NCBI GenBank assembly: GCA_024114885.1
Contig: CP099433.1
Coordinates: 1-64,000 of the forward strand
Reading direction: 5' to 3'
Length of the DNA stretch: 64,000 nt
Origin: Septoria linicola
Taxonomy: Eukaryota; Ascomycota; Dothideomycetes; Mycosphaerellales; Mycosphaerellaceae
Shown here: piece by piece, positions 23,675-37,790 of the stretch
Layout: each line of letters begins with the position of its first letter
Numbering within the stretch: the stretch's first letter is position 1
Translations under genes and position numbers: made by a program
Notes under the pieces: model-generated
Databases searched by the model: none
What the model saw: the letters and a program-made list of their open reading frames with translations, nothing else
What the model was told of the DNA's origin: nothing

Positions 23675-26600
23675 TATCTAATTACTTCTTAGTAATACTA
23701 AGGTAACTATTAGTTATCTTAAGTAATCGTTAATTACGACTCTATAAGGTAGTTCTAAAAGATATAGGAATCTTCTTTATATATATATATACGATAAGTA
23801 GTCCTAGATAGTTATCGTATATAACTTACTATTCTATCTTACTAATTAGAATTCTAAGAATCTCTTCTTTATTATACTTCTAACTAGACCTCTCTACCTA
23901 GCCTAAACCTAAGTAAGCTAAGTACCTACTTAGTAAGATCTTAGGTTATCGCTTTAGTAATAACCTAATAGCTTTATATACTCTTAAGAATATCTATTAA
24001 TAATAGAAGCGTTTAGAGAACTTTTATTTCTAGTAAAGTAGGAACTATTCGTTCTTTATAAACTAGCTAAGCCTATAGTAGACAAATCGATCTTAAGGAC
24101 CTTAAGATCGCTAAACCTAATATCTACTATAGAGATCGTAATAAGCTCTCTATCTAGTTTAATTAACTAGTATTATACTTTAAGTTTAACGAAGTATCTT
24201 AGTATCTAAAGCTAATAAGATACTCTTTACTTCTACCTTCTTATAAGATAGAGCTAAGTATTAGCTTAAGCTATACCTAGAATCCTACCTTTATAAGAAT
24301 AAAGACGAAAATAGAATATTTACTAACTTTAACTAGTTTAAGGCCTAGATAACCTAGTTATTTAGAATCTCTAATAAGGTTAGTACTATAGTTAGAGTCG
24401 TTTAATACCTTTAATAAACTACGTCTTATATAGAATATACTACTAAGTTCTAGAAGTATACCTAGATTATTAGATAGGACAACGAAGCTCTCTAAGTAAT
24501 ATTTAGAAGAGGACTTAAGGAAAATATTAAGAATAAACTATCTCGAGTCTATCGAGTAGTTAATATTAAGAACCTTAGATAGTTAATATAGGAATCGATT
24601 AAGATTAATAATAGCCTTTATAAGTATATTCTTAAGAGACGCTATAGTTCTAAGATCTCTAGAGTAGCTAGATATATTCTAGACTAAGTTAGACGATAGA
24701 GTTTTAGACTATATAACTACTATAAGAAGAAACTCTACTATAGTCTATAAATAATAGAACTAGATACTATCTAGAAGAAAACCTTTAGAAAAGATAAGAG
24801 TAATAGAAAGTCTAGAAAGTAGAAAGAACTAACCTATTATAGATATAATAAAACTAGCTATATTAAGAAAGACTATTATTTAAATAATATAGTATAGCGA
24901 TAGCCTTTTAATATTATATAATAAGAGAGAGAAGAGTATAGAGGCTATTATAATAACGTAGCTCTATATAGAAATACCTAACTCTTTAGTATAATATAGT
25001 AAACTATACTATTATAAGTTTACTAGAAGGAACGTTAAGGATATAGAAGCCTTTACTAGCGTTTCTATTATAATAATATATACTAAACGTACTACTCTTC
25101 GAAGAGAGATACGAACTTCTTTCTACTAGCTCTACTATATAAAAGTTCGCTTCTAATCTAATAGTATAAAGATAGAAGTAGACTACTACTAGTTCTAGAT
25201 AAGCTATAGAAACTATATCTAAATCTATATCTTACTAATAAAGAAGATTTCGATAAATCTTATTATAACGACGATATAAGTAACTAAGAGAATATCTCTT
25301 TTAAATTAAAATCTAGAGAGAAAGAATAAGACGAATTAGTAGAAGAAAGTTCTAAAGAAGAACTAGATTCTAAAAGATAAGAGATAACCTTTACTACGTA
25401 AAACGTAGGACCTCTATAGAAGATTATAATCTATCTCGTATATAACTATAAGAAGATCTTTCTACTCGTTAAGAGATAATAGTACCTAGATCTAACTAAG
25501 TTCGATAACGCTCTTATAGAGTTAAGGACGATATTCTAGAGCTATAGAAGAATTAAATATCTCTAGGACTTCTACTAAATTATTATAGTAAGTACTAATA
25601 GATAGCTAGTTTATACTCTATAGTTATATAATACTAGATAATAAAATAGTAACTAATACTATAAGAGTATTACTATAATAACTAGGAGAGTAGTATAGAA
25701 GAGTATAATACTACTAGTCTAAGTACGCCTATAACGAAATAACTAAAGAAAAGTATATATTCTAAATAATAAAGAATATAGAATAATAGATCTAAGTATA
25801 GTATAAAGAATAAACTATAAAAACCTAGTTAGAAAAAAGATTAACTCTTAGGTAATAAGTATCTCTAGAGAGTTCTATAATACGAATACTTAAGTATTAA
25901 TAATAGTCTTCTATATAAAAATAAATATTAATAGTTATAAGCTAGAAGCTATAATAGACTCTAGAGCGAGTAGGAACTTTACTTCTAAGTTATTTATAAA
26001 GCGTTATAGACTTATAACCTAGTATAAGAAAGAAAGATATAAACTAATTATAGTTAATAGATTAGCCTTACCTAGCGTAGAGCGAGAAATAATACTACTA
26101 CTACTTACGATCTAATAGTACTATAAGAAGATTATCTTAGATATTACTAGTATAGCTAGTTATAATATTATACTAGGTATACTTTAGTTAAGAAAGTATA
26201 ACCTAGTAATTAACTAGAGAAAAGAAGTACTTAGGTTTAAGTAATACGATTACGTTATCGATATTTACTCTATATAACGATAGCGTTCGTTAGTAGATAA
26301 GGTTAGAAGATAGCTAAATAATATATAGTTCTAGCTAACTAGAACCTATATAATAGATAGACTAACTCGAATAGATACTCGTAATAGTAAAAAGGTTAAT
26401 AAAGTTATAAGATAGATTAGAAGTAACGTACTAATAAAGAATATAGTATCGGAACCTATTATCTCTAAAGAGTATTAAAAATAGGTAAAACTCTTTAAAA
26501 AGATAGAAGATCTAATTACTTTACTTAAATACTAAGAGTAGAACTATAAAATTAACCTAATACTAGAAAAGGAGCTTCTTTTTAAACTACTATTTAAGAA

Positions 26601-29600
26601 ATCTAAAAACGAGCTCTAAGAAGAAGATAAATAGCTATATAAGATACTAGCTAAGAGCTAGATACGTAAATCTAGATTAAGTATAAGAGTACCTATCTTC
26701 TCTATTCTAAAGCCTAGTAGGAAACTATATATAGTTATCGACTATTATAGATTAAACGAGATTATAATTAAGAACTAATATCTACTACTAAATATTAAAG
26801 AACTTTAAGATAGACTTACTAGATTATACTAGTATACTAAGATCGATCTACGAGACGTATTCTATACTATCTATATAGTAGAAGGCGAAGAATAGAAAAT
26901 AGTATTTAGAATACGCTATAGACTCTACGAATTCCTAGTTATACTTATAGAACTAACTAACGCTCTAGTCTCCTACTAGGAGATAGTTAATAATATTCTA
27001 TAAGATCTACTCGATATATACGTTATCGTATATATCCGTTCGACCTAGTACTTACGAGCCGAGTAGTGTTTCTTATCTATACTAAAGGATCTTAGAAAGA
27101 ATATACTAGGAAAGTCTAGAATATATTCTAAAGACTTATTAATATTAGATTCTAAACTATATTAGAGAAATATAAATTCTATTAGAAAGAAGTTAAGTTT
27201 CTTAAGTTCGTAATTAGCCTTAAAGGAATTAAGATCGACCTTATTAAGATCGAATAAATTAAGATATAGCTAGAGCCTAAATATATTAAGAATATATAAG
27301 TATTTCTAGAACTTACTAACTATAATAGAAAGTTTATCGAAGGCTATTCTAAGATTAGTACTAACCTATCTAACCTTATAAAGAAGGAGATATAGTAGCG
27401 ATAGAAGAAAACTATCGAAAAGCCTTTAAGAAACTAAAGTAGCTTTACTATAAAGTACTAGTATTATAGCTCTTCGACTCTAAGAAGCTAGAGCGAATCG
27501 ATATAGACATATTAGATATAGCTATAAGAGCGTACTATATATAGGAGTATAATAGGAAATAGTACCTAGTAGTCTATTACTTATAGAAAATAAATTCTAT
27601 AGAATAAAACTATAATATATATAATAAGAAACTACTAGTAATTATTATAGCCTTATAATACTAGAGGATTTATATAGAAGGAGTACTAGAGCTTATAATT
27701 CTTTCTAATTATAAGAATCTAATCTACTTTACTACGACTAAAGTACTAACTCGAAGATAGGCCTACTAGTTAGAGCTACTAGGATAATATAAGTTTAGAA
27801 TCTACTATACTCTAGATAAGGATAATAGTAGAGTAGACGTCTTAAGTTAAAGAAGAGACTATATAGAAGGAAAGGAACCTATATAGTAACGAGTTCTTAA
27901 GATAAATAAAGATAGAAGCCTTAGTACGAACACGATAGAGTTTAACTATATAGTATATATCTTTTAGAATAAAGAGGAATAATTCCTAATTATATAAGAG
28001 AAGTACTAAGTTCCTAAGGACTAAGAAGACGAGTATATTTACTAGAACTACGATAATCTAATATATAGATACTCTAGAGTAACTAAGATAATAGAACTAG
28101 TCTAATAAAGTTTTAGCTTTCTATAGATACGATAGCGTATTATTAAATATATTAAACGCTACGAGTAGTACTAAAGAGATAAAGTAGAACGATATATAAA
28201 ATATAGATACCTATAGTTTAAGACTCTACTATAGTAAATATAGGACGAGGCTATAATAGACTTTATTACTAAACTTCTAACCTCTAAGGATTAGGCGATA
28301 TAAGTAAACTACGATATAATTATAGTAATAGTCGATAGGCTTTCGAAATATATATATTTTATTTCTTATAGTAAAATCTATACTATAGAGTAACTTAGAT
28401 ATCTTATTATAGATCGACTTATTCGATACTATAGATTCCTAAAAGTATTTATTATAGATATAGACAAGCTCTTTATATCTAACTATTAGAAGACCTTAGC
28501 TAGAATACTTAGAATTAAATATAAACTATCTACTATATATTACCTATAGACTAATAGATAGATAGAGAGAGTAAATTAGATACTAGAGTAATATCTTAGG
28601 TACTATATTAATTACGTATAAGATAATTAGGTATTACTACTACCTATAGTATAAATTACTATTAATAACTATATATTAGAGACTATAAGAATTACGCTAT
28701 TCTTTATAAACTATAGAAAGAACCTTAACTTATTTAGATAATAGAGTAACTACTCTTAGGTAGAATACGTAATAGTAATCTTAGAAGATATAAAAGAACT
28801 TTACTAGAAACTAGAAAACTAGATTTAGGATTTATAATAATTACTAATAAAATCCTAAAATAAGAGATTAAATATAGTATCTTAGTAAAAGAAGAGAGAT
28901 AAGATCTATCTTCTTATAAAAAACCTAAAGATAAGAAGAAAGACTAAGAAATTAGATTAAGTTAAAGTTAGACTATTTCTAATTAAAGATATTAGAGGAC
29001 TAGTTAACTACTAACTTATACTATCTAAGAACGTAAAGATCTACCTAGTATTCTATATCTCGTTATTAGAACTAGCTAACCTTAAAATATCTTACTAGGA
29101 AATATTCTACTTCTAATCTAAAGAAACTAATAAATTCGAAGTTAAGAAAATCCTAGACTAGAAAGGTTAGAAATACTTAGTTAAATAGAAAGGATACGAT
29201 AACTTAGAAAATACCTAGAAAGTAAAGAAGAATCTTATAAACTACTAGTAGCTTCTAAGGATATTCTACTAGGAATAACGCTAGTAGGATCTATTATATT
29301 ATTAATAAAATTAGTCGAGGACTAGACTACTAGAGATAACGTAGTACTAATATCTACTAAAAGATAATCGATATCTCTATCCTCTATAAATTCTCTAGAC
29401 TTCTCTATCTTAGACTAAAGATAGAGAGCTTTCTTCTCTATACGCTTCTCTATCTACTTTAGAATCCTCTTATTCTATATTAATTAAGAAAGAATAGACG
29501 TAACCTCTTCCTTATTCTACTCTACCTTCTTTTAATATTTATCTCGAGTATAATTAAGATACTTCTAGAAGAGATTTATTTACTTTTAACTCTACTTAAT

Positions 29601-29835
29601 ATACTCGACGTAATAGAGACGATACTTAGAGTTCTCTATAATAATATAATCGTAGCTATTTAGGAAATAGTAGTTATAAGAAAGAGTTATAGAGAAACTA
29701 AAGAATAGAGTTTCTTTATAAAGATAAAGATAATCTTTTAAAGAGAAGAAAGCTATCTTTATACTATAAGAAATAGATAACCTAAACCTTATAATCTTAG
29801 AGCTTTAGAACGAAACTAAGCTAGAAGAGAGATAG

Positions 29836-29980
29836 TATTATAGTTTAATAGCGTAGCTATTAGAACCTCTACGATTATTAGATAAGAGGCCTTCTCTATA
29901 GAAAGGCTACTTACCTATAATAGAGTAATTAGAGAAATATAGTAGCTAGTAGGTACTAATAGATAGCTATAGTATATATA
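29836..29980 (+). repeat. 3' LTR of Ty3/gypsy element, 145 bp
   Basis: Same length and order as 23,530-23,674, with scattered RIP-type differences. It is followed directly by ACTCTAGA (29,981-29,988), the same 8 bases that precede the 5' LTR. Confidence 0.85.
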
Positions 29981-30022
29981 ACTCTAGAGTATATATATAT
30001 ATTCCTTTCTAATAATAAAAGA

Positions 30023-30299
30023 TATTAAAAGTAGAGAGCGTTATAGATACTATATAATATTAAGTAGAGTATAGTATAGTAAAGAAGAATAGAAGATTAA
30101 TCTTAAACTATCTTACGTATATAGTATAGTAGTAATATACTAGGAACTAAGTATAACGTTAATTAAGTTAGTTCTCTAAGAAGAGAAGAATAAGAAGTAA
30201 GATATACCTCTTACTAAGCCTTAGGTAGGTGCCTTAGGTATCTAGAACTATACCTAAATGTCTATAGCTAACCTAACTATCTAGGATATATTCTTAATA
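30023..30299 (-). repeat. 3' LTR of Ty1/copia element (minus orientation), 277 bp
   Basis: Near-identical to 36,038-36,314 at equal length. Both copies run from TATTAAAAG to TTCTTAATA, consistent with TG...CA ends after RIP. A third relic of this LTR lies inverted at about 14,990-15,248. Confidence 0.88.
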
Positions 30300-33200
30300 C
30301 TCCTACTTATATTATATAGTTAGATCTTTTAATAGATTATCTATAGTACTTAAGTACTAGTCTTAATCTTAATTAGTTATTAAGTACTTACCTTTTAGAC
30401 TAATATTAGATAGTACTAACTATCTATCTAATAGAACTCTCTATACTACTATCTTCTATAAAAAGGTAAAAGAAATACCTTCTATAAGATCTTCCTCCTC
30501 TCTTATATAGAAGTAGATTATTTAAGATATAGACTATCTAGTAAGTTATCTCTATCCTTACTTATAGCTAATTCTAATAGCTCTCTAAATACCTTATAGA
30601 CTAGTCTTATACTTAGTTATATTCTATATAGCTTCTTAGTTCCCTAAGAGTGTCTAGGGTATACTATTCTTAGCTATAAAGATCTTATATTAAGCTAGAG
30701 AGTAAAGTAACTATATACTAGTACTAGAAATAATAGCTACTATAGAGGAGGTTTTTAATATTAACTAGTACTTAGCCTTAGAGAGTATATAGTTTAGTTA
30801 GGTACTATATAGTAATATTATAGTTAGTAATAGGTCTAATATTAGTAAGGCTATTTTGAACTTTATAAAGACTAACTAAGGAGGAGCTAAGTAGCTAAAA
30901 CATTCTTTTAGACTCCTCTTAGTTTAACCTTAAAGCTTAGAGTTATCTTTTATATATCTCTTATATAAGGTAGAGCTACTTTATAAAATCTTGAAACTAT
31001 AGTCTATTCTTTAGCTTAGTAAGACTATCTACTATTATCTCTTTTATACTTATATACTCTATAGAGATAAGCCTATTCTATTAGAGCTTTCTTATAGTAT
31101 TATATAAGATATTAATATATTTAGACTTATTATAGATATAAGAGTCCTTAACTAGAGTAAGAGTAGCTTAGTTATTACCTTTTAGCTTAATTAGCCTAGT
31201 TCTAGTAATAGTATCTTAGTTTCTAAGGATTCTTAGTTAGTAAGAATATTCTTCTACTAACTTAGGATATCTAAGCTCTCTTAGAAAAGTACTAAGGAAC
31301 TATAACTATTTTATATATACTCCTATAGCTATTTATTTAGCCTCTATTATAGATATAGCTATAGATTTCTACTTCTTACTTATCTAGGAGATTAGTATAC
31401 TATATAGGAAGAAGATATATCTAAGGATTAAGACTCTATTAGTCTTGTCTATTATATAATTAGAGTCTATATATCTAGTAAGATAGCCTAAACTATTACT
31501 TAAGTATCTTAAACTAAGATCTAAGTTTAACCTTAGGTATCTAGTTAGCTTCTTTAGAGCCTTTATATATCCTACTATTAGATTTCTAATATAGAAGCTT
31601 AATCTTCTAAGAGTAAATAAGATATCTAGTCTTATAATAGTTATAAGCTATATCTATATTCTAATAATAGATTAGTATTCCTATCTATTATATCTTTTAT
31701 TATTTAGTCTAGTAGGCTTTAGACTTTTATAGCTATCTATTAGTAATAGAGTTAGTAATATAGTTTCTTAGCCTATTCCTATCTTAGCTAGGTTCTCTTA
31801 AATATAGTACTTCTAGTTAAGTTTTAGCTAGCCTTACTATCTATTTCTTATTAGTCTTATTCTAAGAATCTTATCTAGCTCTTCTAGATCTTTAATCTTA
31901 AAGACCTTACTAAGTTAGTCTTTAAACTAGAGGATATCTTCTAGTCTCTCTATAGTAATAGATATATTATTAATATAGATTAGGATTATTAGATCTTTCC
32001 TTTTCTTATAGATTAGAAGATATAGGTCTACTTCTAACTATCTAAATTCTATTCCTTTTAGCTTTAATATATATAGCTGATTCTAGTCTCTTATAGCTTA
32101 CTTTAGCCTATAGAGACTCCTTAGAACTTATAAGACTATACTAGTTAGTAGGTTAATACCTAGTAGTAGGATTATATAGATATTCTTATATAGAGTACTC
32201 TCTATAAATATATTATTTATATCTACTTAGTATAGAACTAGGTCCTTCTTATAGACTATAGCTATAAATCCTCTTAGAGTATCCTATCTAACTATAGAAG
32301 TAAAAGTTTCTATATAGTCTATTTTATACTTTTAGGAGAACTCTTTTATAACTAGTCTTATCTTAAACTTTTTAATAGCTCTACTAAGTTTTCTCTTAAT
32401 ATTAAAGACCTATCTTAAGGTAACTAAGTTAGCCTCTTTTAGTAGGACTATTATAGTCTAGGTATTATTACTTATAAGTATATCTAGCTTCTTCTAAATA
32501 GCTTCTTACTAGAGATAACTCTACTTAGGATTACTTACTACTTCCTTATAGTTCCTTAGGATTAGAACCTTCTATTTATATATTTCTACTTCTTTAGTAG
32601 TAGAGAATATAATCTTTTTAACTTCTTTTAAGAATTCTAAGTCCTATAGGATATCTAGGTTAATAGAGCTTATAGTTAAGAAGAAAGTCTAATACTCTAG
32701 GAGTATTTCCTTATCTAGCTAACTAGTCTAATCTAACTTAAGTCTAATTAGCTTTAGCTTCTAGTTAAATCTATTAAGTTCTTAAGATACTTTCCTCTTT
32801 CTAAGAGTTTACTTTAGAACTATCTACTCCTAATCTATCTTTATAGTTTCTTAGATAGAATTCTTAGATTCTTTTTTAACTTTCTCTTAGTTTAGGAATT
32901 TTCTATACTCTTCTATATCTTCTAGTAGAGGTAGAAGTTATATAAAGAGTTTCTTTCTTTTCTAAGCTTATACTAATAGCTAAGGAGGAGGCTTCTACTA
33001 GCTTAGACTAGAAGTACCTAGAGTACTTCTACTAGCCTATAGAGTAGGCTAGCTAATAGTCCTTAGCCTTCTAACTAGTCTTCTTTCTAGAGCTAAACTA
33101 GAGAGATTCTTAATTTTAATATTTAAGTCTAATTCTCTATCTAGTTTATCTTTAAAGAAGATTATATTAGTATATTACTTAATAGCCTTTATATCTAGCT

Positions 33201-36037
33201 TCTAGAACTTCTATACCTTTACTATATTATTATAGTATCTAATAAATATAGTATTCTTTCCTCTATTTATTAGCTTATTACTTCTTACCTACTAAGGCTA
33301 TACTCTTATATCTATATATATAATAGCTCTATATCCCTATACCTTAAGGTAGGAGACTATTAGTTTAATCCTATTAAAAGCTTTATTAGATAAGAGCTTA
33401 AATCTTTTAATATTAGATCTATTAAGAAGCTTATTCCTTATATATACCTATACTTCTAGAGCTTCTAGCTAAAATTTAATAGGTATCTTACTCTCTTTAA
33501 GTTTTACTCTAATAGAAGCCTCTAATATTTAGATAGACCTCTTAACTACTCTATTCTAGAGTAAATTATAGGCCTTAGTTAGCTTAAGAGTAATTCTAAA
33601 GTCCTTCTTCTACTATTTAATTAAAATAGTAATTTCTCTAGTATTATTAGCTCTTATAGACTTAAGAAGTACTACTAACTACCTTTCTACCTTAATCCTC
33701 TAGTTCTAAAGAGTAGTTAGTATATCTAATCTAGCTTTAAGTAGAAATACCTATTTCTTTCTTAAAAAGTTATTAATAATCTTAAGCTACTATATAAAAC
33801 CTTTTACTAATAATAGTAATAGTCTATAGATATCTACTAATAGAAGAGCTAATCTTTTAGGTCTTCTCTTAATAGACTTACCTAGGTATTTCTTTATTTT
33901 ATCTATTATATAGATCCTATACTTATACTCTTCCTAGCTAGGAATTAGAATCCTTTTCTTTAGGTTAGTAACTTTATAAAGGTTTAAGAGTAACTCTCTT
34001 CTAAAGTATATAAATCTTCTATACTATAGCTTCTACTATTTTAGATCCTTCTCTAATAGAGTAGTATAGATATTATTAACCTCTATAGGATTATATAGTA
34101 AGTAATATAACTTTTTCTATAGAAGAGGTAATATCTTACTAATAAATAGAATACTTCTAACTAGCTTAGTCTTTATAACTATTTAGCTATCTAGAGAGGT
34201 AAGAGTAAAGTTAGGCTTTTAGACTCTAAATTACTTACTAAACTAATCCTATAATATAAGATTTACTCTAAGATAAGAAACAAATAGTACTCTATTAAGT
34301 AGAACTTCTTCTTCTAAGATTCTCTTTATCTATACTAGCCTAGAGTAGGTTATATAAAGGTATTATCCTCTTATCTTAATCTATACTTTCTTCTTTAATA
34401 GCTTTACTAATCTAAAGAAGAATAGTTAGTTAGTTATATAGGATAAGGTATAGGAATCTAAGAGCTATTCTTAGAGTAATAACTTACTTTTAGCCTTAAT
34501 TATAGAATAGACTAACTTATCTTAATTATTATCTTCTAATAGAGAATTATTATTACTTCTAGAACTAGAATAAGTTCTAGAATTAGAACTAGAACTAGAC
34601 TCCTAGGCTAAAAATCCTTTCTTTAGAAGCTTTCTAGACTTTTCTATCCTCTAAAGCTACTTACCTATTCTCTAGATAGCCTTCTTTAGCTTATTATATA
34701 ATAATGACTTATAGATAGCTTTCTTAATATATCTAGTATTCTTTAGTAAAAAGGATCTTCTAACCTTCTCTCTAAGGAATAATCTCTAAAGGTTATTCTA
34801 GTTCTTAGTACTATTTCTTTACTAGGACAGTTTCTTAGTAGTAGAGAGGTTAGGATAATCTTTTAACTAGTACTTCCCTTTCTTATAGAGCTAGTATATT
34901 AGTAGAGACTTTCCTTAGTAGGGCTACCTAGAATAGAATATAGCTAAACCTATATCTATCTTATCTAGATTATCTCTTACCTCTTAGGACTTAAGTAGAA
35001 GGAGAATAGTATCTATATTTAAAAATAGTTAGGTTATAATAGTATCCTTAGCTACTTAGTATAATATAGGTAGAGACTATAAGAGATATTTTAGCCTTTT
35101 CTCTTAGCTCTAGTAGTAAGTTTCCTAAGGATTAATCTTAGTAATCCTCTTACCTAGGCCTCTAAGGTATCTCTATACTTCTCTAATTATCTTATTAGGT
35201 AATATTCTATATATAATAAACTACTTAATTAGACCTATAGTATAGGACTTTAGGACTCTATTATACTTATTCTAGAGGATTACCTATATCTTAGCTACTA
35301 ATATAGTAATATACTATATCTCTAGCTCTATCTTATTATCTTTACTAATACTATATCTAATACTAAACCTATATACTATATTATCTTTTAAGAAGTATTA
35401 ATTCTAAGTAATATATATCTAGAGACTAGTATCCTACTAAACTATATATAGGTTCTCTCTAATAATTAGTTAGCTAATTACCTAGAACTAGTCCTTTCCT
35501 TCTAGCTTATCTATCTATAGCCTAAACTATTTCTTCTAGTTAGTTCTATCTAGAGTTAGAATCCTTTAGCTCTTCTTGTCTTCTTAGTTTATTATAGAAA
35601 TAGGTAACTAGAATAAATAATTAATAGAATACTTTAGACTAGCTAAGGATTCTAGAGAAGAGTAATTTCTTATAGTAGAGAAGCTAGCTCTAAAAGATAG
35701 AGATTCCTCGTATTAGAGAAATTACTAAGACTTAGATCTCTCTCTCTTAGTTAAGTTTCTACTACTAGGTAGTAGGAAAGCTAGGTAGCTCTTCTAACTC
35801 TAGTAATACTAGGTACTATAGTAGAGAACTAGGTAGATATTAATAAAGTAGTTATATACTACTATCTTATAGAGATCTTTACTAACTTATATACTACTAG
35901 GTATAAACTAGCTTCGTTAGTAATATAGTTAAAGAAACTTCTAGGCTCTAAATGTTTTCTATAAACTATAAGAGATATACCTGACCTATACTAATATAGG
36001 TTACTCTTATTTAGTATATAAACCTAGGCTTATAACT

Positions 36038-36314
36038 TATTAAAAGTAGAGGGTATTATAGATACTATATAATATTAAGGAGGGTATAGTATAGTAAAGA
36101 AGAATAGAGGATTAATCTTAAACTATCTTACGTATATAGTATAGTAGTAATATACTAGGAACTAAATATAAAGTTAATTAAGTTAGTTATCTAAGAAGGG
36201 AATAATAAGAAGCAAGATATACCTCTTACTAAGCCTTAGGTAGGTGCCTTAGGTATCTAGAACTATACCTAAATATCTATATCTAACCTAACTATCTAGG
36301 ATATATTCTTAATA
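36038..36314 (-). repeat. 5' LTR of Ty1/copia element (minus orientation), 277 bp
   Basis: Partner of 30,023-30,299. Differences between the two LTRs are few and mostly C/T or G/A, so the insertion was young when RIP acted. Confidence 0.88.
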
Positions 36315-37620
36315 AGAGATCGAAATAAATAATATTTATTCTAGCGTTATAAGCTATCTAGTATAGTAAGCTATAAGAATAGTTTATATCTTATAAGTTT
36401 ATATATCTTAAGTAAAATAATAAATATAATATATAGTACTATACTTTAGACGCTTTAGTACCTCTAAGTAAAGATCTAATTAGAAATATAAAATATTAAA
36501 GAATTAGTTAGTTTTAGTATATATACTACTAACTACTTCTCTTATAGTTTACTTCTCCTAAATTATATTACCTAAGCTAGAGTTTTATCTTAGTAGGTTA
36601 ATTTAATCTAGCTATAAAAGAAGTATATATTCTAAAGTTATATAGCCTATTAAATATCGTTATAGATTCTAAGAGATTCTCTAATAGAAAGAAGATAATC
36701 TTAGTTTAAATAAGATTTTAGTATAAGTAGATAAGCTTAGATAATAAGCCTATTAATAGTAATTATTCTTAATACTACTCTTAATCTAGATAGATAGATT
36801 ATATACTTAGATACAAGTCGTAGTATTCTTCTTTATACTTCTATAACTATATAATCGTTATTCGATAGTACGAGTTCTATTATAAGATATTTCTAAGATA
36901 GTATCCTATATATACTAATTACGCTAGTATTCTTAGAAGCTATCGCTTTCCTATAGATATTAATCTAATAGAACGCTTACTAGTAGGGTAAGACGAGTAA
37001 GTAGCGACTATAAAAGTATCTATAGAAACTTATTAATACTACGTAACTATCTTTTATAGAACGTACTCTTTACTAAGAACAAAATCTTTTTCTAAATTAA
37101 GTTAATAACGAGACTAAAGTCTATTAGTTAACTAAATCTAAGATAATAGAGATAGCGAGAGTAATAAGCTTTAAGAACCTAGAAGGAATATAGATAGTAT
37201 ATAGCGTAAAAGACGTAGATATAGTAGTAAAGAAGGCCGAGAATATAGCTTAAAAGTTAGTTAAAGATATTATCGATATAGCTCGAGCTAGTCTAGGCGA
37301 TAAGAGCTATATACTTATATAGAATATACTAGCGCTAGAGCTAAATATCGTATAGAATATATAGAAGGAGTAGAGAAGCGAGGAGTAGGCTACTAGTATA
37401 TACGATAATAGTATTATAGAGTCTAAGATAGTAGCTATATAGCGTATTAATATCTAGATAGAAGAGAGCTAAATAATACTTAAATCGTATAAAGCGCTAG
37501 TAGTACGAATATAGTAGCGACGAGTAAAGAGTATTAGTATATATAGACGTACTAGCTTAGAGTTAGTCGAGATTCGCTTTTACTTCCGAAGTTATAGTTA
37601 TACTTTCTACTACTATACTA
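36315..37620. other. RIP-degraded coding-like block
   Basis: TpA-rich with few CpA/TpG. On the plus strand around 37,230-37,400 a frame reads as protein apart from TAG/TAA codons (for example LVKDIIDIARASLGDKSYIL), so a transposon or host gene was here. Family unknown. Normal composition resumes at about 37,620. Confidence 0.5.
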
Positions 37621-37790
37621 CGCGATTCTGCTTTTGTTTCCCTAGAGTTTCTCGCATTTCGTAGTGAAACTTATCACTAGGCGGACTGGCTCCATGCTTC
37701 GACCGAACCAATCGCCATACGTGTTTCACCATGTTGCGTGGCGATTGCGATAGATGGTGCACGCACCCCGGAAACGTGGATGGTTGTCGT

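Larger units (their letters stand above)
23530..29980 (+). mobile_element. Complete RIP-inactivated Ty3/gypsy element with chromodomain
   Basis: A 6.45-kb element between matching 145-bp LTRs. Allowing RIP stops, the plus strand reads in order as follows. A retropepsin-like D-S-x-A-S motif lies near 25,968-25,990 (its Gly codon is now Arg). RT follows, with EFLVxxxxLTNA near 26,940 and a disrupted active site near 27,030. RNase H shows a D-x-DxLDxAIxA stretch near 27,500. A connection segment reads YKNLIYFTTTKVLTRR near 27,710-27,750. Integrase comes next, and then a C-terminal chromodomain near 29,128-29,240 (KGYDNLENT core, with the EFEV-like start). This is the chromovirus layout. Chromodomains of this class bind histone marks and steer integration into heterochromatin, which fits its home here. 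It has stops throughout and is inactive. Confidence 0.88.
30023..36314 (-). mobile_element. Complete RIP-inactivated Ty1/copia element
   Basis: A 6.29-kb element between two 277-bp LTRs, coding on the minus strand. With RIP stops allowed, the RT active site reads IYINNISI near 31,957-31,990, the expected YVDDM-type motif with both Asp codons turned to Asn by G-to-A change. Downstream at about 31,380-31,470 is an RNase H stretch GYLTRYIDSN...DKTNRV...YIFFLY, a hallmark of copia RNase H. The order is compatible with copia. Flanks are AAAGA on the left and AGAGA on the right, a probable 5-bp target duplication with one mismatch. It begins 42 bp after the gypsy 3' LTR. Confidence 0.88.
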
